DNA of 64,000 nucleotides from Acidobacteriota bacterium (GCA_003222395.1 QHWB01000064.1:113338-177337), one strand, 5' to 3'. Shown: positions 32,081 to 42,406, counted from the stretch's first letter. The notes: generated by a model from the letters alone, not told the origin. Numbers and translations are program-made.

Positions 32081-33271
32081 TCAACGCTGCATGCCGTGCG
32101 AGGAATGCGCCGAATCGACGAGCACACGATCGCGGAGGAAGTCGAAAAGCACGCCGGCCTTCAGCGCGTTCGCGTTGCCGATCGGGTGCGCCGTGGCGTT
32201 CGGCATCTGCGACGGCCGGACGTGCAGGAACTCGTCGTACGAACTGACGGCGGGCGTGCCGTCGCCCAGCACGCGAAGGTAGAACGTATCGAGCGCCCTC
32301 GACCCGCCGTCGTAGAACACATCACCATCGGGACAGATCGGCGGCACGTCGTTCGCGAAGAAGACGATCCGGTAGCGGCCTTCGCGGGTCAGTTGCTGAA
32401 ACGCTCTGACCGTTTCGAGCCATGCGGGGAACCCGGCATCGCGCTGAACGGCCGCGGGCACCGCCGGATTGGGTGTCATGCCGTAGATGCACTTCACCTG
32501 ACGCACCTGCTCATCGGTCATCCGCTCGAATGGCGTCAATTGCTGCTGCGGCAGCACGCTGGCGTCGGAAGCGGTCGCCAACAGCGCTTCTTCGCTTCCC
32601 ATGTGCTCGAGCCGCCGTCGGTACTCATTGGAGCCGGACAGGCGCCACCGCGCCGTCAGGTACACCTTCTTGTAAAGCTCCAGCGAATACAGATGCCGGC
32701 GCGCCGCCGAGAGCACGCGGGCCGCAATCGAATGCACGTGCCCGGGCTGTCGGACCGGATGGTTGTCAATCAGGTCGTTTTCGAAGAAGCCGACAACGAC
32801 GACATCCGGGTGAAACCGATCGCCGACCTCGAGGAGCTGCGCGAGTTCCTGGCTCGTGTTGTAGCCTGGCACCGCCGCGTTCCACACCTGCCAGTCGACA
32901 TCGGGCCGCCATCGCTTCAGCCGCTGCTCGAGCAAGTACGGATAGGTGGTCTCGTAGACGGAGCCGTGTCCAAAGGTGACCGAGTCGCCGAGAACGAGAA
33001 TCCGAACCGTGTTGGACCGCTTCGGCAGCGGATACTCGCGTGGATCGCGCAACTCGAGGCTGTTGATGTGAACCGGAACGCCGGCGAACCACCCGGTGTA
33101 ATTCGCGGCGAGCCGCTGGCCGCGAACGGCGTCGGTGAGGAAGAAGCCCGGCGTGCCGCGATGCGGATCCCACGACAGCCGCACCCACGCTTCGACGGCG
33201 ACGACCAGGGCGAGGGCCGCCGCGGCAAACGCCGGAAGCGTGATGAAGGCAATTTTGCCCGGCGTTCGCAC
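32081..33271 (-). CDS. membrane-anchored SGNH/GDSL-type hydrolase
   Basis: A 396-residue protein with one N-terminal helix (residues about 8-28) and an extracytoplasmic SGNH domain. The nucleophile block is RILVLGDSVTFGHG (around residues 91-104); block III is VVVGFFENDLIDN; the C-terminal His region includes ATAHPIGNANALKAGVLFDF. Such proteins in polysaccharide clusters act as O-acetylesterases or acyltransferases on the glycan. It starts two bases after the stop of the GT4-DUF218 fusion gene and is part of the same transcript. A second SGNH protein is encoded at 51455-52558. Confidence 0.8.
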   Translation of the reverse strand: MRTPGKIAFITLPAFAAAALALVVAVEAWVRLSWDPHRGTPGFFLTDAVRGQRLAANYTGWFAGVPVHINSLELRDPREYPLPKRSNTVRILVLGDSVTFGHGSVYETTYPYLLEQRLKRWRPDVDWQVWNAAVPGYNTSQELAQLLEVGDRFHPDVVVVGFFENDLIDNHPVRQPGHVHSIAARVLSAARRHLYSLELYKKVYLTARWRLSGSNEYRRRLEHMGSEEALLATASDASVLPQQQLTPFERMTDEQVRQVKCIYGMTPNPAVPAAVQRDAGFPAWLETVRAFQQLTREGRYRIVFFANDVPPICPDGDVFYDGGSRALDTFYLRVLGDGTPAVSSYDEFLHVRPSQMPNATAHPIGNANALKAGVLFDFLRDRVLVDSAHSSHGMQR

Positions 33272-33272
33272 G

Positions 33273-35114
33273 TCAGATCCAGCCGTGGCGCCAGTACGCG
33301 AGGATGGCGACGTACTCCTGCAGAATCGCCGATACCTGCTCGAGCGACGCGCCGCGCCCGTGGTCGTAGAACTGGCTCGACGCCGCCGGCGTCGGGACGA
33401 CCGAGACGTCCGGCGCCTGCTTGCGCCACACGAGCACCGCGCGCCGCATATGGTAAGGCGAGCTCACCAGCAGAATAGTGCTCCAGCGGTGCTCGCGAAG
33501 AATTGCATTCACGTACGTAACGTTCTCGTACGTGTTCGTGGCGCGCTGCTCGAGAACGATGGCCGACGCCGGCACGCCCTGATCGATGGCGAGCGCGCGC
33601 ATCACCTCGGCCTCATGGAAGCTGTAGACGTATCCCGACGACAGCACCAGCACGCGCGCGTAGCCGCCGCGATACAAATCGATCGCCTGCTTCAGCCGCT
33701 CCTGCGCGCCTCCGCCGGCCCGGCCCGACTCGCCGACGCCGCCGGCGAACACGACGATCGCATCGGCTCGACGCGGCGCCTCCGAAATCTTGAGCGGGTC
33801 GGCCGCGGACCAGAGCGCGTTGGTCTGAAACACCAGAACGTATACGGCGACGACGGCGAGCACGGCCTCGACGACGCGCCACCGCGTCCGGCGGTACGCG
33901 CGGACGAGCGCCGCGTCCCACCGCTGGTCGGTCGACTCGCGCCGCGCGAGCGCTTCGTCGATGAGCGCCTGCATCGCGTCAATCCGCGTCTCCCAGCTGT
34001 TGGCGTGCGCCACCGACACGCGCCGCGCGACCTCGTCGGGCGTCGATCCGTTGAGCGCCGACCGGATCGCCGAGGCGAATTCGTCGGGCGTCGCCGCGAC
34101 CGCCACGACGTCGCCGTGCTCGCGGTTGAAACGGCGGATCTCGGGCAGATCGGTCGCGACGACCGGCAACCCCATCACGAGGTACTCGTTCAGCTTCGTC
34201 GGATAGACGTTGGCGGTGTACTCGGCGAGACGGTACGGCACGATGCCGACGTCGAAGCCTTTGACGTACCGCGGCACCTCCGGATGCGGACGCTGGCCCA
34301 ACAGCCGCACGTTCGCACGCCGCTCGAGCGGCGTCACGTCGGTCTGAGGGGGTCCGACCATCGCGAACGTCGCTCCGGGCAACCGGTCGGCGACGGCGGC
34401 AACGAGATCCTGATCGACCCATTGGTGCAGCCCACCGACGTAGCCGACGACCGGTCGCGGCAGGACGCGCAAATCCTCCGGCGCGGCCGTACCGTCGTTG
34501 CGCACGGCGTCGAAGCGGTCGAAGTTCACGCCGAAGGGGAAGAGGTGCACGCGCGCGCCGCATGCCGCCGCGCGCTCGCGCAGCCGTTCGGAGGTGACGA
34601 AGACGAGATCGGCTTCCTTGAAGAGGCGCTGTTCGCTCGCGGCAATGCGGCGCGCGCCGGGCGAGCTCGAGGCGAGATCGTCGATGCAGTAATAAACCGT
34701 CAGATGCGGATCGAGCTCGCGAATCAGATCGAGCGCGAGCGGCGTCGGCAGAAACGTCCAGACAATCGGCCGGTAGAACCCGGTCGCCCGCATCCACTGC
34801 TTGAGCGCGCGAAGCAGCAGCCAGCGGTTGATCCACCGCGCGACGCGCGAGTACGGCAGCGGCAGCACGATCGGCGAGTACACGAACAGGCTCGGACGCT
34901 CCTGCCGGAACCCTTTCGTGCCGCGCCACCAGTTGCGGATCCGCTGCCGGACGCGCGGCAGATCGCGCATCTGCGGCGCGCGCACGCCCGTGTTCTCGAC
35001 GAACAGCACGCGGTGTCCCCGCGACGCGAGCGTCGACATGATTTCCTGGTGGCCCTGCCAGATGAAGTCCCAGTCGATCGACGAGATGCACAGGATGTCG
35101 GGCAACCGGGTCAT
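33273..35114 (-). CDS. GT4 glycosyltransferase fused to a membrane-linked DUF218 domain
   Basis: A 613-residue fusion. Residues 1-385 are a GT4-type glycosyltransferase: DILCISSIDWDFIWQGHQEI at the start, VTSERLRERAAACGARVHLF, the hinge VVGYVGGLHQWVD (222-234), and the nucleotide-sugar region YPTKLNEYLVMGLPVVATD (304-322). A membrane helix at 413-430 then leads to a DUF218 (ElyC/YdcF-like) domain at 450-600 with ADAIVVFAGGVGESG, ARVLVLSSGYVYSFHEAEVM, RATNTYENV and ILLVSSPYHMRRAVLVW. With the GT domain cytoplasmic, one helix would place DUF218 in the periplasm, linking sugar transfer to an outer-face step. The ATG at 35114 overlaps the preceding stop. I do not know this combination as a standard family. 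Confidence 0.85.
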   Translation of the reverse strand: MTRLPDILCISSIDWDFIWQGHQEIMSTLASRGHRVLFVENTGVRAPQMRDLPRVRQRIRNWWRGTKGFRQERPSLFVYSPIVLPLPYSRVARWINRWLLLRALKQWMRATGFYRPIVWTFLPTPLALDLIRELDPHLTVYYCIDDLASSSPGARRIAASEQRLFKEADLVFVTSERLRERAAACGARVHLFPFGVNFDRFDAVRNDGTAAPEDLRVLPRPVVGYVGGLHQWVDQDLVAAVADRLPGATFAMVGPPQTDVTPLERRANVRLLGQRPHPEVPRYVKGFDVGIVPYRLAEYTANVYPTKLNEYLVMGLPVVATDLPEIRRFNREHGDVVAVAATPDEFASAIRSALNGSTPDEVARRVSVAHANSWETRIDAMQALIDEALARRESTDQRWDAALVRAYRRTRWRVVEAVLAVVAVYVLVFQTNALWSAADPLKISEAPRRADAIVVFAGGVGESGRAGGGAQERLKQAIDLYRGGYARVLVLSSGYVYSFHEAEVMRALAIDQGVPASAIVLEQRATNTYENVTYVNAILREHRWSTILLVSSPYHMRRAVLVWRKQAPDVSVVPTPAASSQFYDHGRGASLEQVSAILQEYVAILAYWRHGWI

Positions 35115-37153
35115 TTGAGATGCGTCAGCGTCACGGAGCGCACGAGGAAATTCGTGCGCGGCGCCTCGGAGTACAGCAGGAGCCGGACTCGCGACGATGT
35201 GGCGACGAAGCCGCGCATCGACGGAAACCATTCAGGAGTCGCGAGCAGTGCCGGGAAGCCGGCCGCTGAGGCGCCCGCCAGCGACGTCACTTCGGGTCGC
35301 TCCCAGCGTCCCACGTAGAGCAGGTCCTGCGGTCCCGCGCCGTCCACGGCATATGTAATCAGATACCGCTCGCCCGGCGTCACGTCGATGTACCGCTCGA
35401 GCCCCGGCCAATCGCTGCCGCTCACGCGAACGCCTTCCGTCGTTCGATCGATGCGCGGCGGAGGATTCGCGGCCGTGCGGCGCGGATCGACGTAGTCGAC
35501 CCACGGGCGCATGTCGCCGGCATCGCGCCACACGACGCCGTCTTCGGACAGGACGCGATCGCCGCCGACGATGCGGGCGTGCCTCGACCCGACGTCAGGA
35601 TCGTGCTCACAACGAAACAGCGCCAGGGTGCCGTATGCCGTCCCGGGCGCGACAGCGTTGATCGCACAGCGCCGCATGATGTAGCCAAGCCACGCATGTC
35701 GCCACGCGGGCGTCGACTCCGTCGCCGAGGGCTGCAAATCCGGCAGAAACTGGGTTTCGTCAATCAGGACATACGTCGGTCGCGACGATGAGGCGCCCGG
35801 AAGATGCAGGCCATCCGGCTGCGTATAGGCGTACGAAACGTACTGGACCTCGGCGTCAGCTCCGAATGGCACCCAGAAATGTGGAGAGGCCACCAGCAGC
35901 TTGGGGCCCGGCGGAATCAGGGTGAGCAGCGTCGCGGCGGTCTGCTCGTAGGGAACGACTTCAGACTTGAGCGCGCTGCGGTACCACTTTTCGTAGTACG
36001 CGACACCGGCAGCGCCGTACGCCACGACGAACGTCGTCATGATGACCGAAACGCGCGTCGAAGTGCGTCCTATTTGCGCCGCCGCCTGCAATGCGGCGCC
36101 GGCCGCGATCGAGAATCCGATCAGCAGGTGCGGCATGTACACGAGCGCTTTGTTATGGATGAACCCGGCGAAGATGACCACCGGTGCGAATACGACAACG
36201 CTGGCGAGCTGAAGGCGGCGGCGACGATCGGGATCGCTCGTGCGGAAAAGCCCGGATACGATCACGATCGCGCCGGCGACGGCGGCCGCCTGAAAAGATC
36301 TCAACAGCGGATTCGGCACAAGGCTCGTCACGAGACCGAAGTACCAACCGCGATACCGTTCGGGCTCGCGCAGCACCTGCTGCCAGACGAACGGAAGCGA
36401 CAGACCCGGGACGCGGTCGGCTGCGAACGCATTGACCTGGAGTTGAAATTCCGCCCAATTGCGGACGAGTATTGCGACGTACGGCCCCAGCATGATCGCC
36501 AGGCCGGCCAGGTATGCCCAGCCCGCCGGCGCCGTCAGCGGCCGGCGCCCATGGTCGACGAGGTACCACAGGAAGAGGATGATTCCGACCCAGTAGCAGT
36601 TGGCGTGACACAGAATCGCCGCGCCTGTCGCGACGCCGCTCGACAGAAACCACCACCAGCTGCGTCGCGGCCGGCCGCACAGGAATAGCAGGAGCGCGAG
36701 CGACGCAAAGAAGACCGCCGGCATGTCGGTGCGCGCATCACGCGCGCCACCGAGAAAATTGCTGTCGGTCGCGAGAAATAACGCGGCAGCGACGCCGCCG
36801 CCGCGACCGACCAGGCGGCTCGCAATCAGGCCGACCGAGATCAGCGTGCCGCCGCCGAGCAGCACGGTGAGCAGCCGTGCCTGAAACATTCCCAGGCCGA
36901 ATACCCGGATCCAGGGCGCGAACAGATATCCGTAGCCCGTTTGCAGCAGGTACGCGTGGTCCAGACCGTACATCGGCTGGCGCGGCGTGCCGGTCTTCAG
37001 CACCTGATACGCCCGCTCCAGCAACCACGGTTCGTCGACGTTGACCCGCGGCAACGTGGTGAGGTACGGCAGCGCGTCATGAATGTAGACCGCCGCGACG
37101 ATTGCGGCACAGACCGCGAGCCACGGTCCGTCCCATCGCCTCGGATCACGCAA
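35111..37153 (-). CDS. GT39/ArnT-like membrane glycosyltransferase
   Basis: A 680-residue polytopic protein. After the first helix, [20 protein letters not shown] gives the acidic DE pair of PMT/ArnT-type GT-C enzymes; [20 protein letters not shown] and [20 protein letters not shown] are later helices with family-like charged residues. About 10 helices occupy residues 10-385. The remaining 290 residues are soluble, with a beta-sandwich-like end ([20 protein letters not shown]). It should use a polyprenyl-phosphate sugar on the outer face. It overlaps the end of cysC by eight bases and its stop overlaps the GT4-DUF218 start, so it is tightly within the operon. Confidence 0.75.
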   Translation of the reverse strand: MRDPRRWDGPWLAVCAAIVAAVYIHDALPYLTTLPRVNVDEPWLLERAYQVLKTGTPRQPMYGLDHAYLLQTGYGYLFAPWIRVFGLGMFQARLLTVLLGGGTLISVGLIASRLVGRGGGVAAALFLATDSNFLGGARDARTDMPAVFFASLALLLFLCGRPRRSWWWFLSSGVATGAAILCHANCYWVGIILFLWYLVDHGRRPLTAPAGWAYLAGLAIMLGPYVAILVRNWAEFQLQVNAFAADRVPGLSLPFVWQQVLREPERYRGWYFGLVTSLVPNPLLRSFQAAAVAGAIVIVSGLFRTSDPDRRRRLQLASVVVFAPVVIFAGFIHNKALVYMPHLLIGFSIAAGAALQAAAQIGRTSTRVSVIMTTFVVAYGAAGVAYYEKWYRSALKSEVVPYEQTAATLLTLIPPGPKLLVASPHFWVPFGADAEVQYVSYAYTQPDGLHLPGASSSRPTYVLIDETQFLPDLQPSATESTPAWRHAWLGYIMRRCAINAVAPGTAYGTLALFRCEHDPDVGSRHARIVGGDRVLSEDGVVWRDAGDMRPWVDYVDPRRTAANPPPRIDRTTEGVRVSGSDWPGLERYIDVTPGERYLITYAVDGAGPQDLLYVGRWERPEVTSLAGASAAGFPALLATPEWFPSMRGFVATSSRVRLLLYSEAPRTNFLVRSVTLTHLK

Positions 37154-37679
37154 GCTGCCGCGCCTCGAGCGATTTCATGATCGTGTCGATCGATTCCTCG
37201 ACCGACTGGCGATCCGATTCGACCAGGATGTCCGGCGACAGCGGCGCCTCGTACGGATCGGAGATGCCGGTGAAGTGCTGGATTTCGCCGCGAAGCGCTT
37301 TCGCGTACAAGCCTTTGCTGTCGCGCTTGACGAGCTCGTCGATCGCGCAGCTGACGTAGACCTCGACGAACGCCGCTTCATGCGTGCGACGGACTTCGTC
37401 GCGGACGTCGCGATACGGCGAGATGGCGGCGCCGATCGCGACGACGCCGTTGCGCGAGAGCAACCGAGCGACGAACCCGATGCGGCGAATGTTCGTGTCG
37501 CGATCTTCCTTGGAGAATCCCAGTCCTTTGCTCAGGTTCGTGCGCACCTCATCGCCGTCGAGAATCTCGACGCGTCGGCCGCGCCCGACGAGCCGCCTCC
37601 GGACGCCCTGCGCGAGCGTCGATTTTCCGGCGCCGGACAAGCCGGTGAACCAGAGCGTGAAGCCGGTCGGCTCGCTCAT
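37146..37679 (-). CDS. cysC: adenylylsulfate (APS) kinase
   Basis: A 177-residue APS kinase, making PAPS, the sulfate donor, from APS and ATP. The P-loop GLSGAGKST is at residues 13-21. [20 protein letters not shown], followed by [16 protein letters not shown], is the APS-binding signature, and [14 protein letters not shown] and [20 protein letters not shown] complete the family pattern. The ATG at 37679 overlaps the sat stop. Sulfate assimilation to cysteine also uses PAPS or APS, but no reductase is nearby; with a sulfotransferase three genes upstream, the role here is more likely glycan sulfation. Confidence 0.95.
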   Translation of the reverse strand: MSEPTGFTLWFTGLSGAGKSTLAQGVRRRLVGRGRRVEILDGDEVRTNLSKGLGFSKEDRDTNIRRIGFVARLLSRNGVVAIGAAISPYRDVRDEVRRTHEAAFVEVYVSCAIDELVKRDSKGLYAKALRGEIQHFTGISDPYEAPLSPDILVESDRQSVEESIDTIMKSLEARQLA

Positions 37680-38851
37680 CGGACCGCTTGCTCGCGCATG
37701 CCCGCTATCAGGACGCGCGCGACTTCCGCGCGCGTGAACTCCGGCGGCGGCACCTCGCCTCTCGTCAGCATCTGCCGCACTTGCGTGCCGCTGAGCGTCA
37801 CGCGCGCCGACTCGTCGTGCGGGCACGTCTTGGTCGACGCCATCCCGCCGCACCGCGAGCAGTAGAACGTGTGCTCGAAGAACAGCGGCGTGATCCCGAG
37901 GTCGGACGCGTCGAACTCGTCGAAGATTCGCTGCGCGTCGTAGGTGCCGTAGTAGTTTCCGACGCCCGCATGGTCGCGCCCGACGATGAAGTGCGTGCAG
38001 CCGTAGTTCTTGCGCGCCATTGCGTGGAAGACCGCCTCGCGCGGCCCGGCGTACCGCATCGCCGCCGGAAAGACGCTGAGCACGACGCGATCTCTCGGAT
38101 AGTAGTTGTCGATGAGCACCCGATAACTCTCCATGCGCGTCGCCGCCGAGATGTCGTCGCTCTTGGTCTCGCCGACGAGCGGGTTCAGCAGCAGGCCGTC
38201 GCAGATCTCGAGCGCCGCCTTCTGGATGTATTCGTGCGCGCGATGAACCGGATTCCGCGTCTGGAATCCGACGACCCGGCGCCATCCACGCTCGGCAAAG
38301 AGCGCGCGCGTCGCTGCAGGATCGCGCCGGAATTCCGCAAACGGCTCGTCGGACGGACACCGCAGCATCGTGATTGGTCCGGCCACGAGGATGTCGCCTT
38401 GTTCGTACAGGCGCGCCACGCCCGGATGCGCCGGATCTTCGGTCCGATACACGCGGCCCGCCTCGAGCCGTTTGTCGTACGCGAACGTCTCCGTCACGTT
38501 CATCGTCGCCACAATTGATCCCGCGGGATCGAGCAACGCGACGTTCGCTCCCGGACCGATCTGACGCGCGCGATCGCTCGACACCGCGAGCGTCACCGGC
38601 AGCGTCCAGATCGTGCCGTCCGCGAGGCGCATCCGCTCGACGATCGATTCGTAGTCGGCGCGCCGGACGAAGCCGGTCAACGGGCTGAAGACGCCGGTCG
38701 CGATGCACAGCAGGTCGGACTGCTGGACGGCTGTCAGCTGGATCGACGGGAGCCGCGATGCGTCTTCGAGCGCGCGCGCGCGCGCGTGATCGTCGAGAAA
38801 GCGATTGACGAGCGCGCCCCCATGAGGCGCGATGAGTCCAACGGTTGTCAT
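37676..38851 (-). CDS. sat: sulfate adenylyltransferase (ATP sulfurylase), dissimilatory/Sat type
   Basis: A 391-residue homo-oligomeric-type ATP sulfurylase forming APS from sulfate and ATP. The active-site motif [17 protein letters not shown] lies near residue 190 and [16 protein letters not shown] near 290. [16 protein letters not shown] cluster near residue 330 is the zinc-binding site found in bacterial Sat proteins. This is the Sat form, not the CysDN form. Immediately followed by cysC with an ATGA overlap, so the pair makes PAPS from sulfate within the polysaccharide operon. Confidence 0.95.
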   Translation of the reverse strand: MTTVGLIAPHGGALVNRFLDDHARARALEDASRLPSIQLTAVQQSDLLCIATGVFSPLTGFVRRADYESIVERMRLADGTIWTLPVTLAVSSDRARQIGPGANVALLDPAGSIVATMNVTETFAYDKRLEAGRVYRTEDPAHPGVARLYEQGDILVAGPITMLRCPSDEPFAEFRRDPAATRALFAERGWRRVVGFQTRNPVHRAHEYIQKAALEICDGLLLNPLVGETKSDDISAATRMESYRVLIDNYYPRDRVVLSVFPAAMRYAGPREAVFHAMARKNYGCTHFIVGRDHAGVGNYYGTYDAQRIFDEFDASDLGITPLFFEHTFYCSRCGGMASTKTCPHDESARVTLSGTQVRQMLTRGEVPPPEFTRAEVARVLIAGMREQAVR

Positions 38852-39582
38852 GCTGTCGTGGTGTCCTTTTGAAAGATGGTGACGTTGTGTTTCAGCTGCG
38901 AGAGGCTGGTGCTGCGCATCGGGCGCGTGCCGACGGGGCGCAGGCCGACCGAGGGCGCCAACCGATTGCGGAGCTCCGCGGTCATCGTCCGCGCCGGGGG
39001 GATGTACATGTACGGGACGCGCTCGCGGAGGTCATCCGTTGTCATCTCGCGGCCATGCAGCATCCTTGCGAGCGCGAGAATCAGCGCGTCGAGCCATGCG
39101 CCGCGGCACGCCCGCATCGCGCGCCGAACGACGGCGAACGCGCGGTTGTACGCGGAATCGTACGGCATACAGCAGACGAGCACGCCGCCGGCTCGAAGAT
39201 CGCGCGACAGCTTGTCAAACAGCGCGCGCGTATCGCCCGGGATCAGATGGAGCACGCCGTCGGTCACGATGAGGTCGAACGGTCCGCCGTCGAACGCCAT
39301 GTAGTCGGCCTGCCGGAACGCCGCGGTCGACCGCTCGAGCGCGGCGCTCTCGATCGCGGCGGCGATGTTGACGGCCGAAATATCGATGCCGAGCACCGAG
39401 GCGGCCGGATGCGCCGCCGCGACGGCGCGCGCGAGGCGTCCGGTTCCGCATCCGAGATCCAGGACCGCGTGCGCCGGACGCGGCATGGAGTCGGCCACGA
39501 TGCGCGCCATGCGCGCGGTCCGCTCGGGCGGCGCGCTGAACCGGCGATCGAACGCCTCACGCTGCCGGACGGACGAGGACAT
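38848..39582 (-). CDS. class I SAM-dependent methyltransferase
   Basis: A 244-residue methyltransferase. Motif I is [17 protein letters not shown] near residues 40-56, motif [14 protein letters not shown], and the post-motif region [20 protein letters not shown]. The C-terminal part is basic and probably helical, with [15 protein letters not shown]. Substrate unknown; the position between a polysaccharide deacetylase gene and sat suggests a sugar or glycan O- or N-methyltransferase. The ATG at 39582 overlaps the preceding gene by 26 bases; nine extra codons upstream to 39609 are possible. Confidence 0.8.
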   Translation of the reverse strand: MSSSVRQREAFDRRFSAPPERTARMARIVADSMPRPAHAVLDLGCGTGRLARAVAAAHPAASVLGIDISAVNIAAAIESAALERSTAAFRQADYMAFDGGPFDLIVTDGVLHLIPGDTRALFDKLSRDLRAGGVLVCCMPYDSAYNRAFAVVRRAMRACRGAWLDALILALARMLHGREMTTDDLRERVPYMYIPPARTMTAELRNRLAPSVGLRPVGTRPMRSTSLSQLKHNVTIFQKDTTTA

Positions 39583-40681
39583 CGGCTGGCTGCGAGAACC
39601 GGTACCCACCCGCCGAGCCGAAGTGCTCGAGCAGACGAGAGTAGGCGTCGAGCATGGCGCTGGTCCCGCTGAAGCGGCGCTCGCAGTGCGTCAGCAGCAC
39701 GATCACACCACCCGACCGCGCGATCGCGGCGGCGCAGTCGATCCACAACTGGAGAATTTCGGCGGCCGAGTAACCGAGAAAACGCAGGCTGCCGTCCCGT
39801 GGCATCGACAACGGCAGCTCGAGCGCCCCCTCGACGACGAACGGCCGCGCCGACGCGCAGCCGTTGTTGGGCACTGGAAACAGCCCGCCGGACGTCGGAA
39901 TGCTGCTGTCGTACGCGAAGCGCTCGCCCACGTCGCGGACGAGGGCGCGCGTGCGAAGGAGCGACGGCGCGCGGTACCCCGTGGCGCCGTGTTCGTCGGC
40001 GAATCGGCGGCCGGCCTCGAGCCGCTCCCGCCGCGCCGCCGGATCGACAAACGGCGTCCGATTGCTGTGATCGAAGCCGTGGACGCCGATCTCATGTCCG
40101 CGCGCGCGAATCTCGCGCAGCGCAGCAGCATCGAGCGTCCAGCCGCGCGGCACGACGTAATTCACCGAGCGTGCGCCGGCGGCCTCCTCGCGATCGAGAA
40201 AGTTCCGCGTCAGGTTCGTCAGCCCTTCGGCCGAGTCGATGTCGTGCGTGAGCACGACCGGCGTCGGCGGCGGAACGGCGCACCGCTCTTTGGCGACGTC
40301 CGACAGAAAATCGGCGCTCAAATCGAGCGGCCACCGCGGAAATCGCGCCCACCGGTCCGCCTGGCGGCGGCGCAGACGACCGATGAGCGAGGCCGCCGCC
40401 GCCCGCAGCGTGCCCGGCACGCGCCGATAGCTGACCGGCAGACGCGCGGTTGTCGGTGGCGATTCGGTGAACGCGGCGAACTCGCGCAGTGCGTGCGCGT
40501 CGGCGGGCGTCGCCGCGTCGCACTGATCCGGCAGCGACACGGCGCCGTCGCGCGAAACGAACTGCGCAAGTCGTGTGCTCTCCAGCAGCGCTCGCGGGAT
40601 GCGAAACGTCTGCCCTTCGGCCCATGCGAGCCGCGAGCAGCCGGCGCGCACGAGCCGCAGATCGACGAATGTGTCGTTCAC
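39557..40681 (-). CDS. polysaccharide deacetylase (NodB-like) family protein
   Basis: A 374-residue protein with a carbohydrate esterase family 4-like domain in its C-terminal two thirds. LTHDIDSAEGL supplies the catalytic Asp and metal-binding Asp, and GHEIGVHGFDHSN the H-x3-H metal ligands. GYRAPSLLRT is the RxP arginine motif, and IVLLTHCERRF the C-terminal catalytic His region. The first 130 residues are unlike the core domain and may bind substrate or partners. It has no signal peptide, so it may act on a lipid-linked or nucleotide-linked sugar in the cytoplasm, for example exposing an amine that the sulfotransferase could then modify. That coupling is inference. Confidence 0.82.
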   Translation of the reverse strand: MNDTFVDLRLVRAGCSRLAWAEGQTFRIPRALLESTRLAQFVSRDGAVSLPDQCDAATPADAHALREFAAFTESPPTTARLPVSYRRVPGTLRAAAASLIGRLRRRQADRWARFPRWPLDLSADFLSDVAKERCAVPPPTPVVLTHDIDSAEGLTNLTRNFLDREEAAGARSVNYVVPRGWTLDAAALREIRARGHEIGVHGFDHSNRTPFVDPAARRERLEAGRRFADEHGATGYRAPSLLRTRALVRDVGERFAYDSSIPTSGGLFPVPNNGCASARPFVVEGALELPLSMPRDGSLRFLGYSAAEILQLWIDCAAAIARSGGVIVLLTHCERRFSGTSAMLDAYSRLLEHFGSAGGYRFSQPADVLVRPAA

Positions 40682-41484
40682 GCGGGAGTTCGTTCGGTCG
40701 ACCAGATCGTGAACGACGGACCGAGGAGCGCCGCGAGACGCTGATTCGGCTCCTCGTAACGGGCAGTCAGCGCCCGCCGCATCGACGCCGGCATGAGGTC
40801 GCCTGGTTTTTCAGACGGGTTGATGACGCCGATACCGTCCGCGTCCGCGCGGCGCGGCGGAAGGCCGAGAAACTGATGCAGCGTCGCGGCAAGCGACGCG
40901 GGGTCGTCGATGATATCCTCGAACCGCAGCACCAGCAGATGGTGGCGCGGAAACCGCTCGACGTAAGGACGCAGAAGATCCGCGTACAAGCCGCGCGAGA
41001 GATACGAGAAGGGGCGCGCGAATCGTAACCGGTCCGGCAGCGTCCCCTCGCGTTCCGCCTCGAGCCGGATCGCAGTCTCGAAATCCTCGGTCTCGAGTCC
41101 GTTCATCTTGCTCCACAGATAGTTCGACCACGCCCGCTCGACCGGGTCGCGCAGGATGAACACGAGCTTGACGGATGGAAGTTCGCGCGCGATTCGTTCG
41201 GCCGCTGGCGCACTCTCCAGATAATTCGTGCTCTTCTCCCCGGCCATCGCACCTGACGGCGCGGGAGCGAACCACGTCTTCGAGTAGAACTCGAGCCCCC
41301 GTTCGTAGAGCGAGTCGACCAGGAAGAATTTCGGCTCCGGCGTCACTGGCTTCGCCACGTACACATCGGGATGCCGCTCGAGCAGCGAGTACAGCCACGT
41401 CGTTCCCGAGCGCGGCGCGCCGGCGATGATGAAGTCAGGAAGCCGCAACGGACCCTCGCTGCGGCTCGGCCGCTTTGAAGCCAA
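40678..41484 (-). CDS. PAPS-dependent sulfotransferase
   Basis: A 268-residue sulfotransferase (Sulfotransfer_1/3 fold). The 5'-phosphosulfate loop is IIAGAPRSGTTWLYSLL (residues 19-35), and the 3'-phosphate site is VFILRDPVERAWSNYLW (108-124). The catalytic region GEKSTNYLES and the FEDIIDDPASLAATLHQFL helix match carbohydrate sulfotransferases such as bacterial homologues of heparan N-deacetylase/N-sulfotransferase. No signal peptide is seen, so it acts in the cytoplasm on nascent or lipid-linked sugar. With sat and cysC in the same transcript, a complete sulfate-activation and transfer unit is present. Overlaps the GT2 gene by 50 bases. Confidence 0.9.
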   Translation of the reverse strand: MASKRPSRSEGPLRLPDFIIAGAPRSGTTWLYSLLERHPDVYVAKPVTPEPKFFLVDSLYERGLEFYSKTWFAPAPSGAMAGEKSTNYLESAPAAERIARELPSVKLVFILRDPVERAWSNYLWSKMNGLETEDFETAIRLEAEREGTLPDRLRFARPFSYLSRGLYADLLRPYVERFPRHHLLVLRFEDIIDDPASLAATLHQFLGLPPRRADADGIGVINPSEKPGDLMPASMRRALTARYEEPNQRLAALLGPSFTIWSTERTPA

Positions 41485-42406
41485 TGGTTCGCTCCACGAT
41501 ATACAGCGGCCGCGCGCGCGCCTCTTCGAGTATCCGCCAGAGGTATTCGCCGAGTACGCCGATCATCACGAGCTGCACGCCGCCGAGCACGAGAACGGCG
41601 AGCATGACCGAGGTCCAGCCCAGCACGTGGGTGCCGAACATGAGTTTGTTGACCAGAACGTAAGAGCCGAAGAGAAAGCTCAGGGCCGATACCGTGATGC
41701 CGAGCAGCGAGATGAGGCGAATAGGGATCAGCGAGAACGACACGAATGTATCGATCGCGGCCTTGATCATCTTCGCGGGCGTCCACGAAGAGGCGCCCGA
41801 CAGCCGCTGCGGCCGAAAGTACGGAACTTCGGTTTCACGAAACCCCGCCCACGCGATGAGCCCGAATGTGAGGCGATTCCGCTCGTTGCAGCGGCGGAAC
41901 GCGTCGATCGCGGGGCGACCGATCAGACAGAAGCTGCCGGTGCCGCCTTTCGGATACGTCGGAATGGCGAACCGGCGGACCGCTCGATAGAACGCGTTCA
42001 TGGCCGTGCCGCGTATGGCGCCGTCGTCGCGTCCGGTCCGCGCACCCCACACGACGTCGTATCCGTCGCGCCAGCGGGCGACGAACTCGCGAATCAGCTG
42101 CGGCGGATCCTGCAGGTCCGCCGCCATCACCACGGCAGCATCGCCGCGGCAGTGATCGATCCCGGCAGCGATGGCGATATGGCTCCCGAAGTTTCGCGGA
42201 AATCTGATCGCGGAAATCCTCGGATCGCGGAGGTGCAGCTCCTCGATGACAGCGAACGACTGATCGCGGCTGCCGTCGTCGATGAAGATGATCTCGTAGT
42301 CGTAGTCGGAGAGCTCACGCATCACCGCGGCGACTTCCTGATGAAGCCGCAGCAGGTTCACACGTTCGTTGAACACGGGTACGACAATGCTCAGCAGCTG
42401 TCTCAT
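41435..42406 (-). CDS. GT2 glycosyltransferase with two C-terminal membrane helices (GtrB/ArnC type)
   Basis: A 323-residue GT2 enzyme. It begins MRQLLSIVVPVFNERVNLLR, with FIDDGSRDQS near residues 42-51, NFGSHIAIAAGIDHCRGDAA, and the metal motif AADLQDPPQLIREFVARW near residues 95-112; YKGGTGS-like YPKGGTGSFCLIGR follows. Two long hydrophobic segments (about 235-260 and 270-295) anchor it. Proteins of this shape attach a sugar to undecaprenyl phosphate (GtrB, ArnC). The ATG at 42406 overlaps the aminotransferase stop. It may supply the GT39-like enzyme at 35111. Confidence 0.88.
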   Translation of the reverse strand: MRQLLSIVVPVFNERVNLLRLHQEVAAVMRELSDYDYEIIFIDDGSRDQSFAVIEELHLRDPRISAIRFPRNFGSHIAIAAGIDHCRGDAAVVMAADLQDPPQLIREFVARWRDGYDVVWGARTGRDDGAIRGTAMNAFYRAVRRFAIPTYPKGGTGSFCLIGRPAIDAFRRCNERNRLTFGLIAWAGFRETEVPYFRPQRLSGASSWTPAKMIKAAIDTFVSFSLIPIRLISLLGITVSALSFLFGSYVLVNKLMFGTHVLGWTSVMLAVLVLGGVQLVMIGVLGEYLWRILEEARARPLYIVERTIGFKAAEPQRGSVAAS

